DNA of 6,725 nucleotides, from the NCBI GenBank assembly GCA_004212095.1, contig RXIJ01000113.1:1-6725 (forward strand), read 5' to 3'. Position numbers and translations under genes: made by a program. A model generated the notes under the pieces. It had not been told where the DNA came from. It saw only the letters and a program-made list of their open reading frames with translations, and searched no databases. Shown one piece after another: positions 1 through 4,978 of this stretch (position 1 is the stretch's first letter; every line of letters begins with the position of its first letter). The stretch is from Methanosarcinales archaeon (GTDB taxonomy: Archaea > Halobacteriota > Methanosarcinia > Methanosarcinales > EX4572-44).

Positions 1-1852
1 TGATCATTTCTTCCCCGGACATTTGTGCCCGTCCAACAGCAAATACCTGTGTATTCCGTACAAACACTTCATCGCCTTCACGTATGTTTTTGTCTGCATC
101 TATTACACCTGCTGCAAGGATCGAACCGGTCGGGACGAATTCGTCAATTATTACTGTGTATCGGTTGAGTGCTGCAACACGCCTTGCCCCATGTAATGTT
201 AGTGCAAGCGTGCCGTATTGTGGTATGAGTGTTGCAAGCTGTTTGTTATCATAGTACACCTGGTGTTTCGGATAGTGGGATTTTATTATACTTCCATCAG
301 GTATGAGCTCTATTCCAGCAGGCTCCCCAAATTGATAATCTGCAATAGCACGCATCAACTCTTTTTTTACATCAGCCGCGCTCACACTGCGCGTGGTATT
401 TGCTATCGAGGATTGAATATGCTCTTTGAGATTGTCTAATGAGCTCTTTGATAGTATGTTATCCTGTGCTGTAAAGATAATCTCGCGGGAGAGTTTTGAA
501 GCCACTTCTTCACAGATTTCCCTATATGCATAACTGACATGTGCAATGATAGTTTGATAGGGATGCTTCGTTAGATATCTTAAAAGGCATTCCTCTACAA
601 ATGTGCGCTCATCAGACGACCAGTGTCCTGTTACCGGTATATCATAGTGGGCTGCCGGATACGTAAGTTCAAGTTCGCGCGGCACTATCCCAAGAGGTGA
701 AGTAATAATCACTTCGTGCAGGGATCGTCTCAGTTTGCCAAGATGGTGACTGATGCGTTGATGTGACATTGATGCTGAATAAGGTTTCTTGGCTGAACAT
801 GGAAGCAAAAGGAGAATATCACGTTTCGGAGGAGTGTACCTGTTCTGTACTCGCTCTGCAAATCGCTGCACTTCTACACGGTTCAGGCTTTCTGCCGTGC
901 AGGCATAAAGTGGCACACGTCGCACAACTGGTGTGCGCTTCTCAAGATATGAATATTGCAAGTCGAAATGTTGCAGTGCTCCTGTCTGCCATGTTTCTAC
1001 TCTGCATACACCTTCCATATAGTCTCTGAGGTGTCCCTCGTTAATTAACTGTTTTACAAGAGCCAGCTCCTGATTCATCATTGTGCGATTGTGCTGTTCA
1101 AGGAGTTTAGCACGCTCTTTTCGTTGAAGCTTCAACAAGGATGCTGGTGTGTGGTTGCAGCATGCTGGACAACGGCAGGGAAGTTCTTTAAGGTTTTGCA
1201 GCAGTCTGCTTCCCACTTTTGTAAAATACAGGTCTTTGTAAGCGTCAATGGTTGCTCTTGTGTAATCGATTATGTCAATGCCACTGAATATAAGAAGTGC
1301 AAGATTGTATGATGTAGCAATAGCTGGAGCATACAATGCACTGTCCGGCGTGATGTGTTCTCTTGTTCTTATGATAGTTGCTATAAAAGCCCGTGGATTA
1401 TTTGCCAGATCAGCCGACGCCCCAAGTACATAGACATCAAACCCTTCAGGAATGTCTCCTTTTGGATGAATTACTACACCTGTTGCAGGGCTCTTAGCAT
1501 CAAGAAGTTGTTTGCAATATTGAGATGCCTCTCCCTGATCTGCAACTCGAAGAGTTACAGGGCTCTTAGCATCAAGAAGTTGTTTGCAAATAGTAATATA
1601 CTCAACAGGTACATCAAGCGGGAGTGGGATGTAAGGCAGTATTGTAAGATTGTTTCGCTGTATGTTTTCATTCCAGATGCTGCAACTGCTGATTACCGGA
1701 TCCCTAACAACATCGATGATACGTGGTGTATGCACGATTTTTTCAAGCTCTCGCAGTTTTCCTATTCGAGCGGAGCCATCTCGTTTTGTCACTTCAAAAT
1801 AGCGTGTTTTAGAAACATTCATATCTGTGGTTGTTGAATTGTCTTTTGACAT
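1..1852 (-). CDS. arcS: archaeosine synthase ArcS (TgtA2-like), 3' end cut by window edge
   Basis: ArcS takes part in making archaeosine (G+) at position 15 of archaeal tRNA, converting the preQ0 base inserted by TgtA. The frame is open for 617 codons and runs off the window without a stop. Seen in the translation: a TGT-like N-terminal part; a zinc-site pattern CRCPAC (Cys226, Cys228, Cys231) with a candidate fourth ligand His254; the ArcS signature PCX3KPYX2SX2H (Pro351-Cys352, Lys356-Pro357-Tyr358, Ser361, His364); and a C-terminal PUA domain from about residue 530 (PTGSILAAGV, VGRAQMSGEEM). Only the last residues seem missing. The first ATG is at 1852; an in-frame ATG at 1822 (MNVSKTRYFEV) matches the usual ArcS N-terminus well and would leave more room for promoters. 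Divergent from the ferredoxin gene. Odd: a repeated 11-residue stretch near residues 89-122 (see the repeat entry). Family call is firm from the motifs; the exact start is uncertain. Confidence 0.93.
   Translation of the reverse strand, partial: MSKDNSTTTDMNVSKTRYFEVTKRDGSARIGKLRELEKIVHTPRIIDVVRDPVISSCSIWNENIQRNNLTILPYIPLPLDVPVEYITICKQLLDAKSPVTLRVADQGEASQYCKQLLDAKSPATGVVIHPKGDIPEGFDVYVLGASADLANNPRAFIATIIRTREHITPDSALYAPAIATSYNLALLIFSGIDIIDYTRATIDAYKDLYFTKVGSRLLQNLKELPCRCPACCNHTPASLLKLQRKERAKLLEQHNRTMMNQELALVKQLINEGHLRDYMEGVCRVETWQTGALQHFDLQYSYLEKRTPVVRRVPLYACTAESLNRVEVQRFAERVQNRYTPPKRDILLLLPCSAKKPYSASMSHQRISHHLGKLRRSLHEVIITSPLGIVPRELELTYPAAHYDIPVTGHWSSDERTFVEECLLRYLTKHPYQTIIAHVSYAYREICEEVASKLSREIIFTAQDNILSKSSLDNLKEHIQSSIANTTRSVSAADVKKELMRAIADYQFGEPAGIELIPDGSIIKSHYPKHQVYYDNKQLATLIPQYGTLALTLHGARRVAALNRYTVIIDEFVPTGSILAAGVIDADKNIREGDEVFVRNTQVFAVGRAQMSGEEMI
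1486..1589. repeat. 32-bp direct repeat, 72 bp apart, inside arcS
   Basis: Two identical 32-bp copies lie at 1486-1517 and 1558-1589; each begins CAGGGCTCTTAGCATC on the plus strand. The offset is 72 bp, exactly 24 codons, so the ArcS frame is kept. The protein shows CKQLLDAKSP twice (about residues 89-98 and 113-122), with a 14-residue linker (VTLRVADQGEASQY) between. The 40 bp after each copy do not resemble each other, so this is not a simple two-unit tandem array. It could be a local duplication whose linker then diverged, or an assembly artefact. Confidence 0.9.
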
Positions 1853-1862
1853 GGTGAATTAT

Positions 1863-2114
1863 ATGGATTTTAAAAAAGTAAAACTATCGACATACTGTAC
1901 AGGTTGTGGCATCTGCGAATCTGTGTGCCCGGTCAACAATCTGTTGAAAGATGGGGATGAGTTTAATCCTGACACAGCAGAATTAGCAATAATGGTCATC
2001 AATGGCAAAGCAGTGGTTGATGAAGACGTATGCATAACATGTGGAACCTGCACATTTAACTGTCCTGTCGGTGTCGTAAGCATTGAATTGGAATGCAATG
2101 TAATAGCACCATAA
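1863..2114 (+). CDS. 2x[4Fe-4S] ferredoxin
   Basis: Small cytoplasmic electron carrier of 83 residues. Two complete bacterial-type cluster motifs are visible: CTGCGICESVCP (Cys12, Cys15, Cys18, Cys22) and CITCGTCTFNCP (Cys57, Cys60, Cys63, Cys67). Each CxxCxxC...CP set would bind a [4Fe-4S] cluster together with or shared between the two halves. The spacing between motifs (about 34 residues) is longer than in clostridial ferredoxins, as in many archaeal forms. Start: ATG at 1863 (MDFKKVKLST) is chosen because the first cysteine motif then sits near residue 12; an in-frame ATG at 1851 is possible but would overlap the arcS start codon. No clear Shine-Dalgarno site. Divergent from arcS with at most 40 bp between, so the two may share a promoter region. 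The redox partner cannot be told from the sequence. Confidence 0.9.
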   Translation: MDFKKVKLSTYCTGCGICESVCPVNNLLKDGDEFNPDTAELAIMVINGKAVVDEDVCITCGTCTFNCPVGVVSIELECNVIAP

Positions 2115-2118
2115 ATAA

Positions 2119-2134
2119 TTTTTGTTGTTTTGCT
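2119..2134 (+). terminator. T-rich putative terminator after the ferredoxin gene
   Basis: A T-rich stretch (TTTTTGTTGTTTTG) begins about 5 bp after the ferredoxin stop codon. Runs of T on the coding strand are the usual intrinsic stop signal for archaeal RNA polymerase. No stem is needed or seen. Assignment rests only on composition and position. Confidence 0.4.
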
Positions 2135-2138
2135 GTTA

Positions 2139-2374
2139 TTAAGCCACATCCAGCCCAACGATCGTTCCATGCCCATGCAGGAAATCAGCAATCATTTTGG
2201 CAGTGTATGCCTTGCATGGTCAGTATATCTGGCTTCCACTTCCAAGTGACACCTTAAAGATGCCACATTGAAGCAATACTGGCGGTCACAGAAGGCTCTG
2301 TCAGGAAGTATCCCGACACGTCCACCGCGTGTGACCGCGGAATATGAGGGATCAAAGTGTTTCACCTTAAACAC
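2139..2374 (-). pseudogene. possible decayed reading frame, family not recognised
   Basis: This 275-bp gap between the ferredoxin gene and hepT has no convincing intact gene. On the minus strand two pieces look protein-like in different frames: about 2374-2290 reads HFDPSYSAVTRGGRVGILPD, and about 2219-2139 reads AKMIADFLHGHGTIVGLDVA followed by a TAA. Joining them needs a frame change and passage through a TGA at 2222-2220. I do not recognise the family. The stretch also has a 9-bp inverted repeat (GCGGTCACA 2282-2290, TGTGACCGC 2330-2338) of unknown meaning. It may be the remains of a gene or simply noncoding DNA. Confidence 0.25.
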
Positions 2375-2389
2375 CCTGCATCGGTTCGG

Positions 2390-2788
2390 TCACTTCTCTG
2401 CATCACCCTTCCGAATATACATAAACACAGCATACATGAGTTTGCAGTAATCTCTTGTTCTTTTGTATATACTCTCCGCAACTTCTTCTACGTAAGTATG
2501 AGACGTCAGGTTTCTGTCATCAGTCATCTCAAGGCATGCAATGGTTTGTTCTTCACTCAGGGCACCAACGCTTGAAGCCTCTCTAAAGCATGATTTCGGG
2601 GAATTACACCTTATCCCCTCATGGGTGTACAGATATTCTTTCACCAATTTCCAAAAAATCTCAAATGTATATTCAAACCTCTGAATGGTTGCATCTCGTA
2701 CTATTACCGAGTATGGCTCGCGGAGGATCTCTCGCAAGGTTTCCAAAGCATTCTCTGCTTCCTTTATCCGTCTTCTCAGCTTTTCCAT
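2390..2788 (-). CDS. hepT: HEPN toxin HepT, HI0074-type (nucleotidyltransferase substrate-binding family)
   Basis: Toxin half of an MntA-HepT (HEPN-MNT) module, 132 residues. The family motif RX4HXY is intact: Arg92-Asn93-x3-His97-x-Tyr99 in RNLTSHTY. In characterised homologues Arg and His belong to the HEPN RNase site and the Tyr is the residue that the cognate MNT antitoxin modifies by adding AMP. The rest is helical, with the pattern of the HI0074 / TIGR01987 family: an N-terminal RRRIKEAENALETLREIL helix, then RDATIQRFEYTFEIFWK and EYL (residues 31-53) and NSPKSCFREA (residues 62-71). Its ATG lies inside the end of mntA (13-bp overlap), and GAGGG about 7 bp upstream can act as ribosome binding site, so expression is probably translationally coupled to the antitoxin. 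Length and motifs suggest a working gene. Confidence 0.9.
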   Translation of the reverse strand: MEKLRRRIKEAENALETLREILREPYSVIVRDATIQRFEYTFEIFWKLVKEYLYTHEGIRCNSPKSCFREASSVGALSEEQTIACLEMTDDRNLTSHTYVEEVAESIYKRTRDYCKLMYAVFMYIRKGDAEK

Positions 2789-3081
2789 AATATGCCCTCT
2801 TTTAATGCTTTTTCTGTGAATTCTTTAGATGTTTGAGAAAGGTTTACCACATCCACTTTGTAAGGTATGTTTGAGTTCTCCACCTTTTCACGTAGCAGGA
2901 TAAGTTCTTTCCTGTTTATCTCGCCATTGGGAAGTATTCCTATGTCTATGTCCGAAGTTTTAGCGTAGTCGCCTCTTGCCCTCGATCCAAATAAGACTAT
3001 TTGTACCTCGCTATCTTTGAAGGCATCCTTTGCAATGTTTTCAAGAACTTTCAATGCTTTTTCGTATACAGTTATGTTCAT
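2776..3081 (-). CDS. mntA: MNT-family nucleotidyltransferase antitoxin MntA
   Basis: Minimal nucleotidyltransferase of 101 residues. The catalytic signature GSX10DXD is complete: Gly32-Ser33 (FGSRARGD), then Asp44 and Asp46 in SDIDIGI. A third acidic residue, Asp77 in KVDVVN, fits the usual third metal ligand. Known MntA antitoxins use ATP to AMPylate the HepT tyrosine and so neutralise the toxin; the intact Tyr99 in the neighbouring HepT supports that role here. Order is antitoxin first, then toxin, with a 13-bp overlap. The start ATG shares ATGA with the stop of a 46-codon ORF upstream. A GGGAGG sequence lies about 20 bp upstream of the ATG, too far for a standard ribosome site, so coupling to the upstream ORF is plausible. 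Confident family call; substrate inferred from the family. Confidence 0.92.
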   Translation of the reverse strand: MNITVYEKALKVLENIAKDAFKDSEVQIVLFGSRARGDYAKTSDIDIGILPNGEINRKELILLREKVENSNIPYKVDVVNLSQTSKEFTEKALKEGILWKS

Positions 3082-3218
3082 AATTTTCCAGTTATATTAA
3101 TCCTCCCTTCGAAATTGATGCCCCTGCTATTACAGTCCATTTCTTTCTTAACGATGTCTACTTCGGTTTTATATTCCCCATTCAAGTCACTGAACTTGAA
3201 CTGCGAGCAAGTGGGCAT
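3078..3218 (-). CDS. small 46-residue ORF leading the mntA-hepT operon
   Basis: ATG at 3218 (MPTCSQFKF) to TGA at 3080-3078; the stop overlaps the mntA start as ATGA. The 46-residue product is charged and looks like a small beta-rich domain (DLNGEYKTEVDIV, GINFEGRINITGKL), with two cysteines (Cys4, Cys31). I do not recognise a family. Support for it being real: the ATGA overlap, protein-like composition to the very end, and a TATA-like sequence about 62 bp upstream of its ATG. Against: no clear ribosome binding site before the ATG, and the frame could also be the tail of a longer lost gene, since an in-frame TGA lies about 36 bp upstream of the ATG. It may be a regulatory leader, a third TA component, or a remnant. 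Confidence 0.5.
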   Translation of the reverse strand: MPTCSQFKFSDLNGEYKTEVDIVKKEMDCNSRGINFEGRINITGKL

Positions 3219-3279
3219 CAGGATTGAACATGCTCAATAAGTTGTGGTTGTTTTTGTGCAAAATAGAACGTCCATAATA

Positions 3280-3292
3280 TTTAATTTTATAG
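3280..3292 (-). promoter_or_regulatory. TATA-box-like element for the mntA-hepT operon
   Basis: Read on the minus strand, CTATAAAATTAAA lies about 62-74 bp upstream of the small ORF ATG and about 26 bp after the hisH stop. This suits an archaeal TATA box with transcription starting near 3260. It would give the TA operon its own promoter separate from hisH. Based on sequence match only. Confidence 0.4.
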
Positions 3293-3317
3293 GTGAACCA
3301 GACTTGTCCAATTCGCA

Positions 3318-3926
3318 CTAACATCTCAGGAGGAAGTTTTGAATCATTTGCAGTCCCACGTCCCCGCTTTTTTCAGGATGGTACTGTGTGCCTATGACAT
3401 TGCCTTTTTTGTTTTTGATAATAGCAGCAAACTCCAGCCCATACATACAGGTTGCAACTGTATACTCCGGGCTTGTCTTAGCATAGTAAGAATGCACAAA
3501 ATACACGTATGAATGGTCATCTATGTTTCGTAAAAAAGAATTGCCATCCTTAAAATCAAGAGAGTTCCAGCCTATATGAGGAACTTTGAATTTGCTCTTG
3601 GGAAACCTGATTGCCTGCCCTTGGATTATATCAAGTCCCTTGTTCTGTCCACCTTCCTCTGATTCGGTAAGGAGCATCTGCATCCCAAGACAGATACCAA
3701 GAAGTGGTTTATCATCGTTCACTACGTCATAGATGGCATATTTTATCTCTTGAAGCTGTACCATTCCATCATAAAATGCACCAACACCAGGAAGTACAAG
3801 CCCATCAGCATTCCTTATCTCATGAACATTGTTTGAAATGCTAACCTTTGCTCCAGCATGTTCAAATGCTTTCTGCACACTTCTGAGATTTCCAAGCCCA
3901 TAATCTATGATAACAATCGTTTTCAT
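3318..3926 (-). CDS. hisH: imidazole glycerol phosphate synthase, glutamine amidotransferase subunit HisH
   Basis: Class I glutaminase of histidine biosynthesis, 202 residues. It hydrolyses glutamine and passes ammonia to HisF, which makes imidazole glycerol phosphate and AICAR. Seen: the N-terminal IIDYGLGNLRSVQKAFEHAG; oxyanion region LPGVGAF (residues 45-51); nucleophile Cys79 in GICLGMQ; VPHIGWN (115-121); FVHSYY (143-148); and the His183/Glu185 pair in GTQYHPEKSG. All three catalytic residues are present and the length is normal, so it should be active. The ATG at 3926 is chosen because the conserved MKTIVIIDYG begins there; upstream codons belong to the repeat array. No Shine-Dalgarno site is visible, so it may be leaderless. 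No other his gene is in the window, which is common for scattered archaeal his genes. Confidence 0.96.
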   Translation of the reverse strand: MKTIVIIDYGLGNLRSVQKAFEHAGAKVSISNNVHEIRNADGLVLPGVGAFYDGMVQLQEIKYAIYDVVNDDKPLLGICLGMQMLLTESEEGGQNKGLDIIQGQAIRFPKSKFKVPHIGWNSLDFKDGNSFLRNIDDHSYVYFVHSYYAKTSPEYTVATCMYGLEFAAIIKNKKGNVIGTQYHPEKSGDVGLQMIQNFLLRC

Positions 3927-3949
3927 ACAGAGGTGACTATCAGGATGTA

Positions 3950-4128
3950 ACCACATATACAGATTATGGTGTGGGACGTTACGATTAGTGACTCTGTATA
4001 CGAAGTATGCAGGTGACCACATATACAGATTATGGTGTGGGACGTTACGATTAGTGACTCTGTATACGTATACAGATTATGGTGTGGGACGTTACGATTA
4101 GTGACTCTGTATACGAAGTATGCAGATG
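3950..4128. repeat. three copies of a 47-bp unit with 8-bp inverted ends, upstream of hisH
   Basis: Identical 47-bp copies lie at 3956-4002, 4022-4068 and 4069-4115. Each starts TATACAGA and ends TCTGTATACG, so the ends are inverted repeats of 8 bp around a 29-bp centre. Copies 1 and 2 are 66 bp apart, with ACCACA before and AAGTATGCAGGTG after the core. Between copies 2 and 3 those 19 bp are missing, so the cores abut. Copy 3 is again followed by AAGTATGCAGATG. The array ends 24 bp before the hisH start. Possible roles are operator sites, a recombination or replication site, or a miniature mobile element. Not a CRISPR array: the stretches between copies are not unique spacers. Confidence 0.92.
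3951..3962 (-). promoter_or_regulatory. possible TATA box of hisH within repeat copy 1
   Basis: On the minus strand, CTGTATATGTGG spans the end of repeat copy 1, centred about 30 bp upstream of the hisH ATG. Used as a TATA box it would place the transcript start a few bases before the ATG, in keeping with the lack of a ribosome binding site. Inference from position and base content. Confidence 0.3.
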
Positions 4129-4250
4129 TCGAAGCATGCAGAGATTATAGTACTATTTATCGTTATTACTATCCTCAGTGGTATAATGGATACAAGCACA
4201 CTCACTCCAGGCGAACCATTGTATGGGAGTCAGCAAAACATTATAAACTT
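4129..4250. other. noncoding spacer between repeat array and CRISPR-repeat-like site A
   Basis: AT-rich stretch with no gene that I can support on either strand. The frames open here on the plus strand are continuations of the repeat array and carry no recognisable motif. It includes GAAGCATGCAG (4131-4141), a near copy of GAAGTATGCAG that follows repeat copies 1 and 3, and TATA-like words near 4180 and 4241. Confidence 0.5.
4241..4247 (+). promoter_or_regulatory. TATA-like word just before CRISPR-repeat-like site A
   Basis: TTATAAA lies 4 bp before the repeat-like sequence at 4251. If it works as a TATA box, a plus-strand RNA would start inside the repeat-like sequence and run antisense into hicA. 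Only the sequence match supports it. Confidence 0.25.
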
Positions 4251-4286
4251 GTTTCAATTCCTATTAGGTTCTTGATGCGTTGCGAC
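4251..4286 (+). repeat. solitary CRISPR-repeat-like sequence A
   Basis: A 36-bp sequence starting GTTTCAATTCCTATTAGG and ending TGATGCGTTGCGAC. The GTTTCAAT beginning and GCGAC end are typical of archaeal type I/III CRISPR repeats. It resembles site B at 4941-4978: the last 14 bp are identical, and both have GTTTC at the start and GGTT near the middle. It is one base shorter than a presumed 37-bp parent repeat. No further copies and no array were found, so this is a single diverged repeat and not a working array. Confidence 0.65.
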
Positions 4287-4319
4287 TTTCAGACCAGCTT
4301 GTCCCTGTCTGATGTAAAT

Positions 4320-4528
4320 TCAAAGACTCTCCCATATAGTCCTATCGATTTTTGCCTGCTTTAGAATTCTTATCAAAAATTCCCTGCCAATATCACCTTT
4401 ATGTGGGTGGGGGAGTCTGAGGGTAACGTTATCTTTGATCATGAACTGATGTTTTCCGCCAGAATAAGGGCCCTCAAAACCAAGAATTTCAGATATCGTA
4501 TCAAATCTCTTCTTTTTATCGATCCCAT
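4320..4528 (-). pseudogene. hicA: HicA toxin (YcfA family mRNA interferase), frameshifted
   Basis: HicA is a small dsRBD-fold ribonuclease that cleaves mRNA. The N-terminal part reads MGSIKRRDLIRYLK from ATG 4528 in one frame. The rest, LGFEGPYSGGKHQFM to DRTIWESL and stop at 4322-4320, is in the neighbouring frame. The switch is at about 4483-4490; one base appears to be missing, since the span is 209 bp where 210 would give a normal 69-residue HicA. The catalytic-type histidine in GGKHQF (about residue 27) and the PHPHKGDIG and ILKQAKI segments are present. It follows hicB after 17 bp. The toxin is probably dead unless the indel is a sequencing error or is bypassed by ribosomal frameshifting. 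Alternative: an ORF beginning in hicB reads through the C-terminal part with an unrelated N-terminus. Confidence 0.82.
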
Positions 4529-4545
4529 CTGAGGCGTCAAACTGC

Positions 4546-4791
4546 CTACATGATCGACATACCGATGCCATCGGCCACTGGTAGCGGCAGGTTGAGGCGT
4601 ACTCTGAGCAATATCCATTCCTCAAGTACTTCCTCTAATTCATCTCGACATGACTCAAGAGTGTCGCTGTTCGCATAAATACCGTCAAATCCTGGTATTT
4701 CAGCATAGAATGTACCGTCATCGGGCAGAATCTCATATCTGGCTTTTTTCATCGCTGCATAAGCGTATTTTAAATAGATCCCCATCTTCAT
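4546..4791 (-). CDS. hicB: HicB-type antitoxin
   Basis: Antitoxin of the HicBA pair, 81 residues, with the partly degraded RNase H-like HicB fold. Seen: KARYEILPDDGTFYAEIPGFDGIYANSDTL is the classic HicB strand pattern (residues 16-45, with the EIPGFDG core at 31-37), followed by the helix CRDELEEVLEEWILLRVR (48-65) and LPLPVADGIGM. The short form lacks a separate DNA-binding domain. The start ATG at 4791 has a good Shine-Dalgarno site, AGGAG, 4 bp upstream (plus-strand CTCCT 4796-4800). It precedes hicA by 17 bp, so this is the antitoxin-first order. The antitoxin is intact while the toxin is frameshifted. The pair is bracketed by the two CRISPR-repeat-like sites. Confidence 0.88.
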   Translation of the reverse strand: MKMGIYLKYAYAAMKKARYEILPDDGTFYAEIPGFDGIYANSDTLESCRDELEEVLEEWILLRVRLNLPLPVADGIGMSIM

Positions 4792-4940
4792 ATATCTCCT
4801 ATACTTTTTTAGTAGGTTTATTTTTCGGCTATTCGGATCGACACATATGGAGTTTTAACCGTCATTACTGGTATGTGCCGTCGCACGACTCTCATTGATA
4901 GTTCTGTATGATTGCAACTCACTTAACTTTTATGCGTGTA
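4792..4940. promoter_or_regulatory. hicB upstream region
   Basis: 149 bp between hicB and CRISPR-repeat-like site B, with no gene seen. On the minus strand, GAAAAATAAACC (about 4816-4828) lies near 30 bp before the hicB Shine-Dalgarno site and could be a weak TATA box. CGCATAAAAG (plus 4927-4936) is a second TATA-like word close to site B, and on the plus strand it reads CTTTTATGCG pointing towards site B. A small GTGC/GCAC inverted repeat lies near 4876-4887. Confidence 0.3.
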
Positions 4941-4978
4941 GTTTCGATCCCTGCTCTGGTTTTCTGATGCGTTGCGAC
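4941..4978 (+). repeat. solitary CRISPR-repeat-like sequence B, fused to truncated csa3
   Basis: A 38-bp sequence beginning GTTTCGATCCCTGCTCTGG and ending TGATGCGTTGCGAC, the same 14-bp end as site A and the same orientation. It is about one base longer than a presumed 37-bp repeat. The csa3-like coding sequence starts right after it, and the only possible start codon of that frame (TTG 4972) lies inside it. It marks the breakpoint at which csa3 lost its 5' part, as if a CRISPR repeat had recombined into the gene. Together with site A it brackets hicBA. Confidence 0.65.

Noticed and set aside
1355..1837. 160-codon plus-strand reading frame
   Set aside because: It is antisense to the well-supported arcS gene and has no recognisable motif; it contains the 32-bp duplication only because arcS does.
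1859..2191. 110-codon minus-strand reading frame over the ferredoxin
   Set aside because: It is the antisense shadow of the two cysteine-cluster motifs.
2282..2338. 9-bp inverted repeat GCGGTCACA/TGTGACCGC as a transposon end or structured RNA
   Set aside because: The arms are short with a 39-base loop, and no target duplication, transposase or known RNA pattern is nearby.
3318..4022. Longer 234-residue start for HisH
   Set aside because: The extra 32 codons come from the repeat array, and the conserved HisH N-terminus starts at the ATG at 3926.
3950..4128. Repeat array upstream of hisH as a CRISPR array
   Set aside because: The copies abut or are separated by a shared 19-bp piece, not by unique spacers, and the unit does not resemble the GTTTC...GCGAC sequences nearby.
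4032..4364. 110-codon plus-strand reading frame beginning in the 47-bp repeats
   Set aside because: It is made of repeat sequence, runs across repeat-like site A and into the hicA antisense strand, and has no ribosome site or family likeness.
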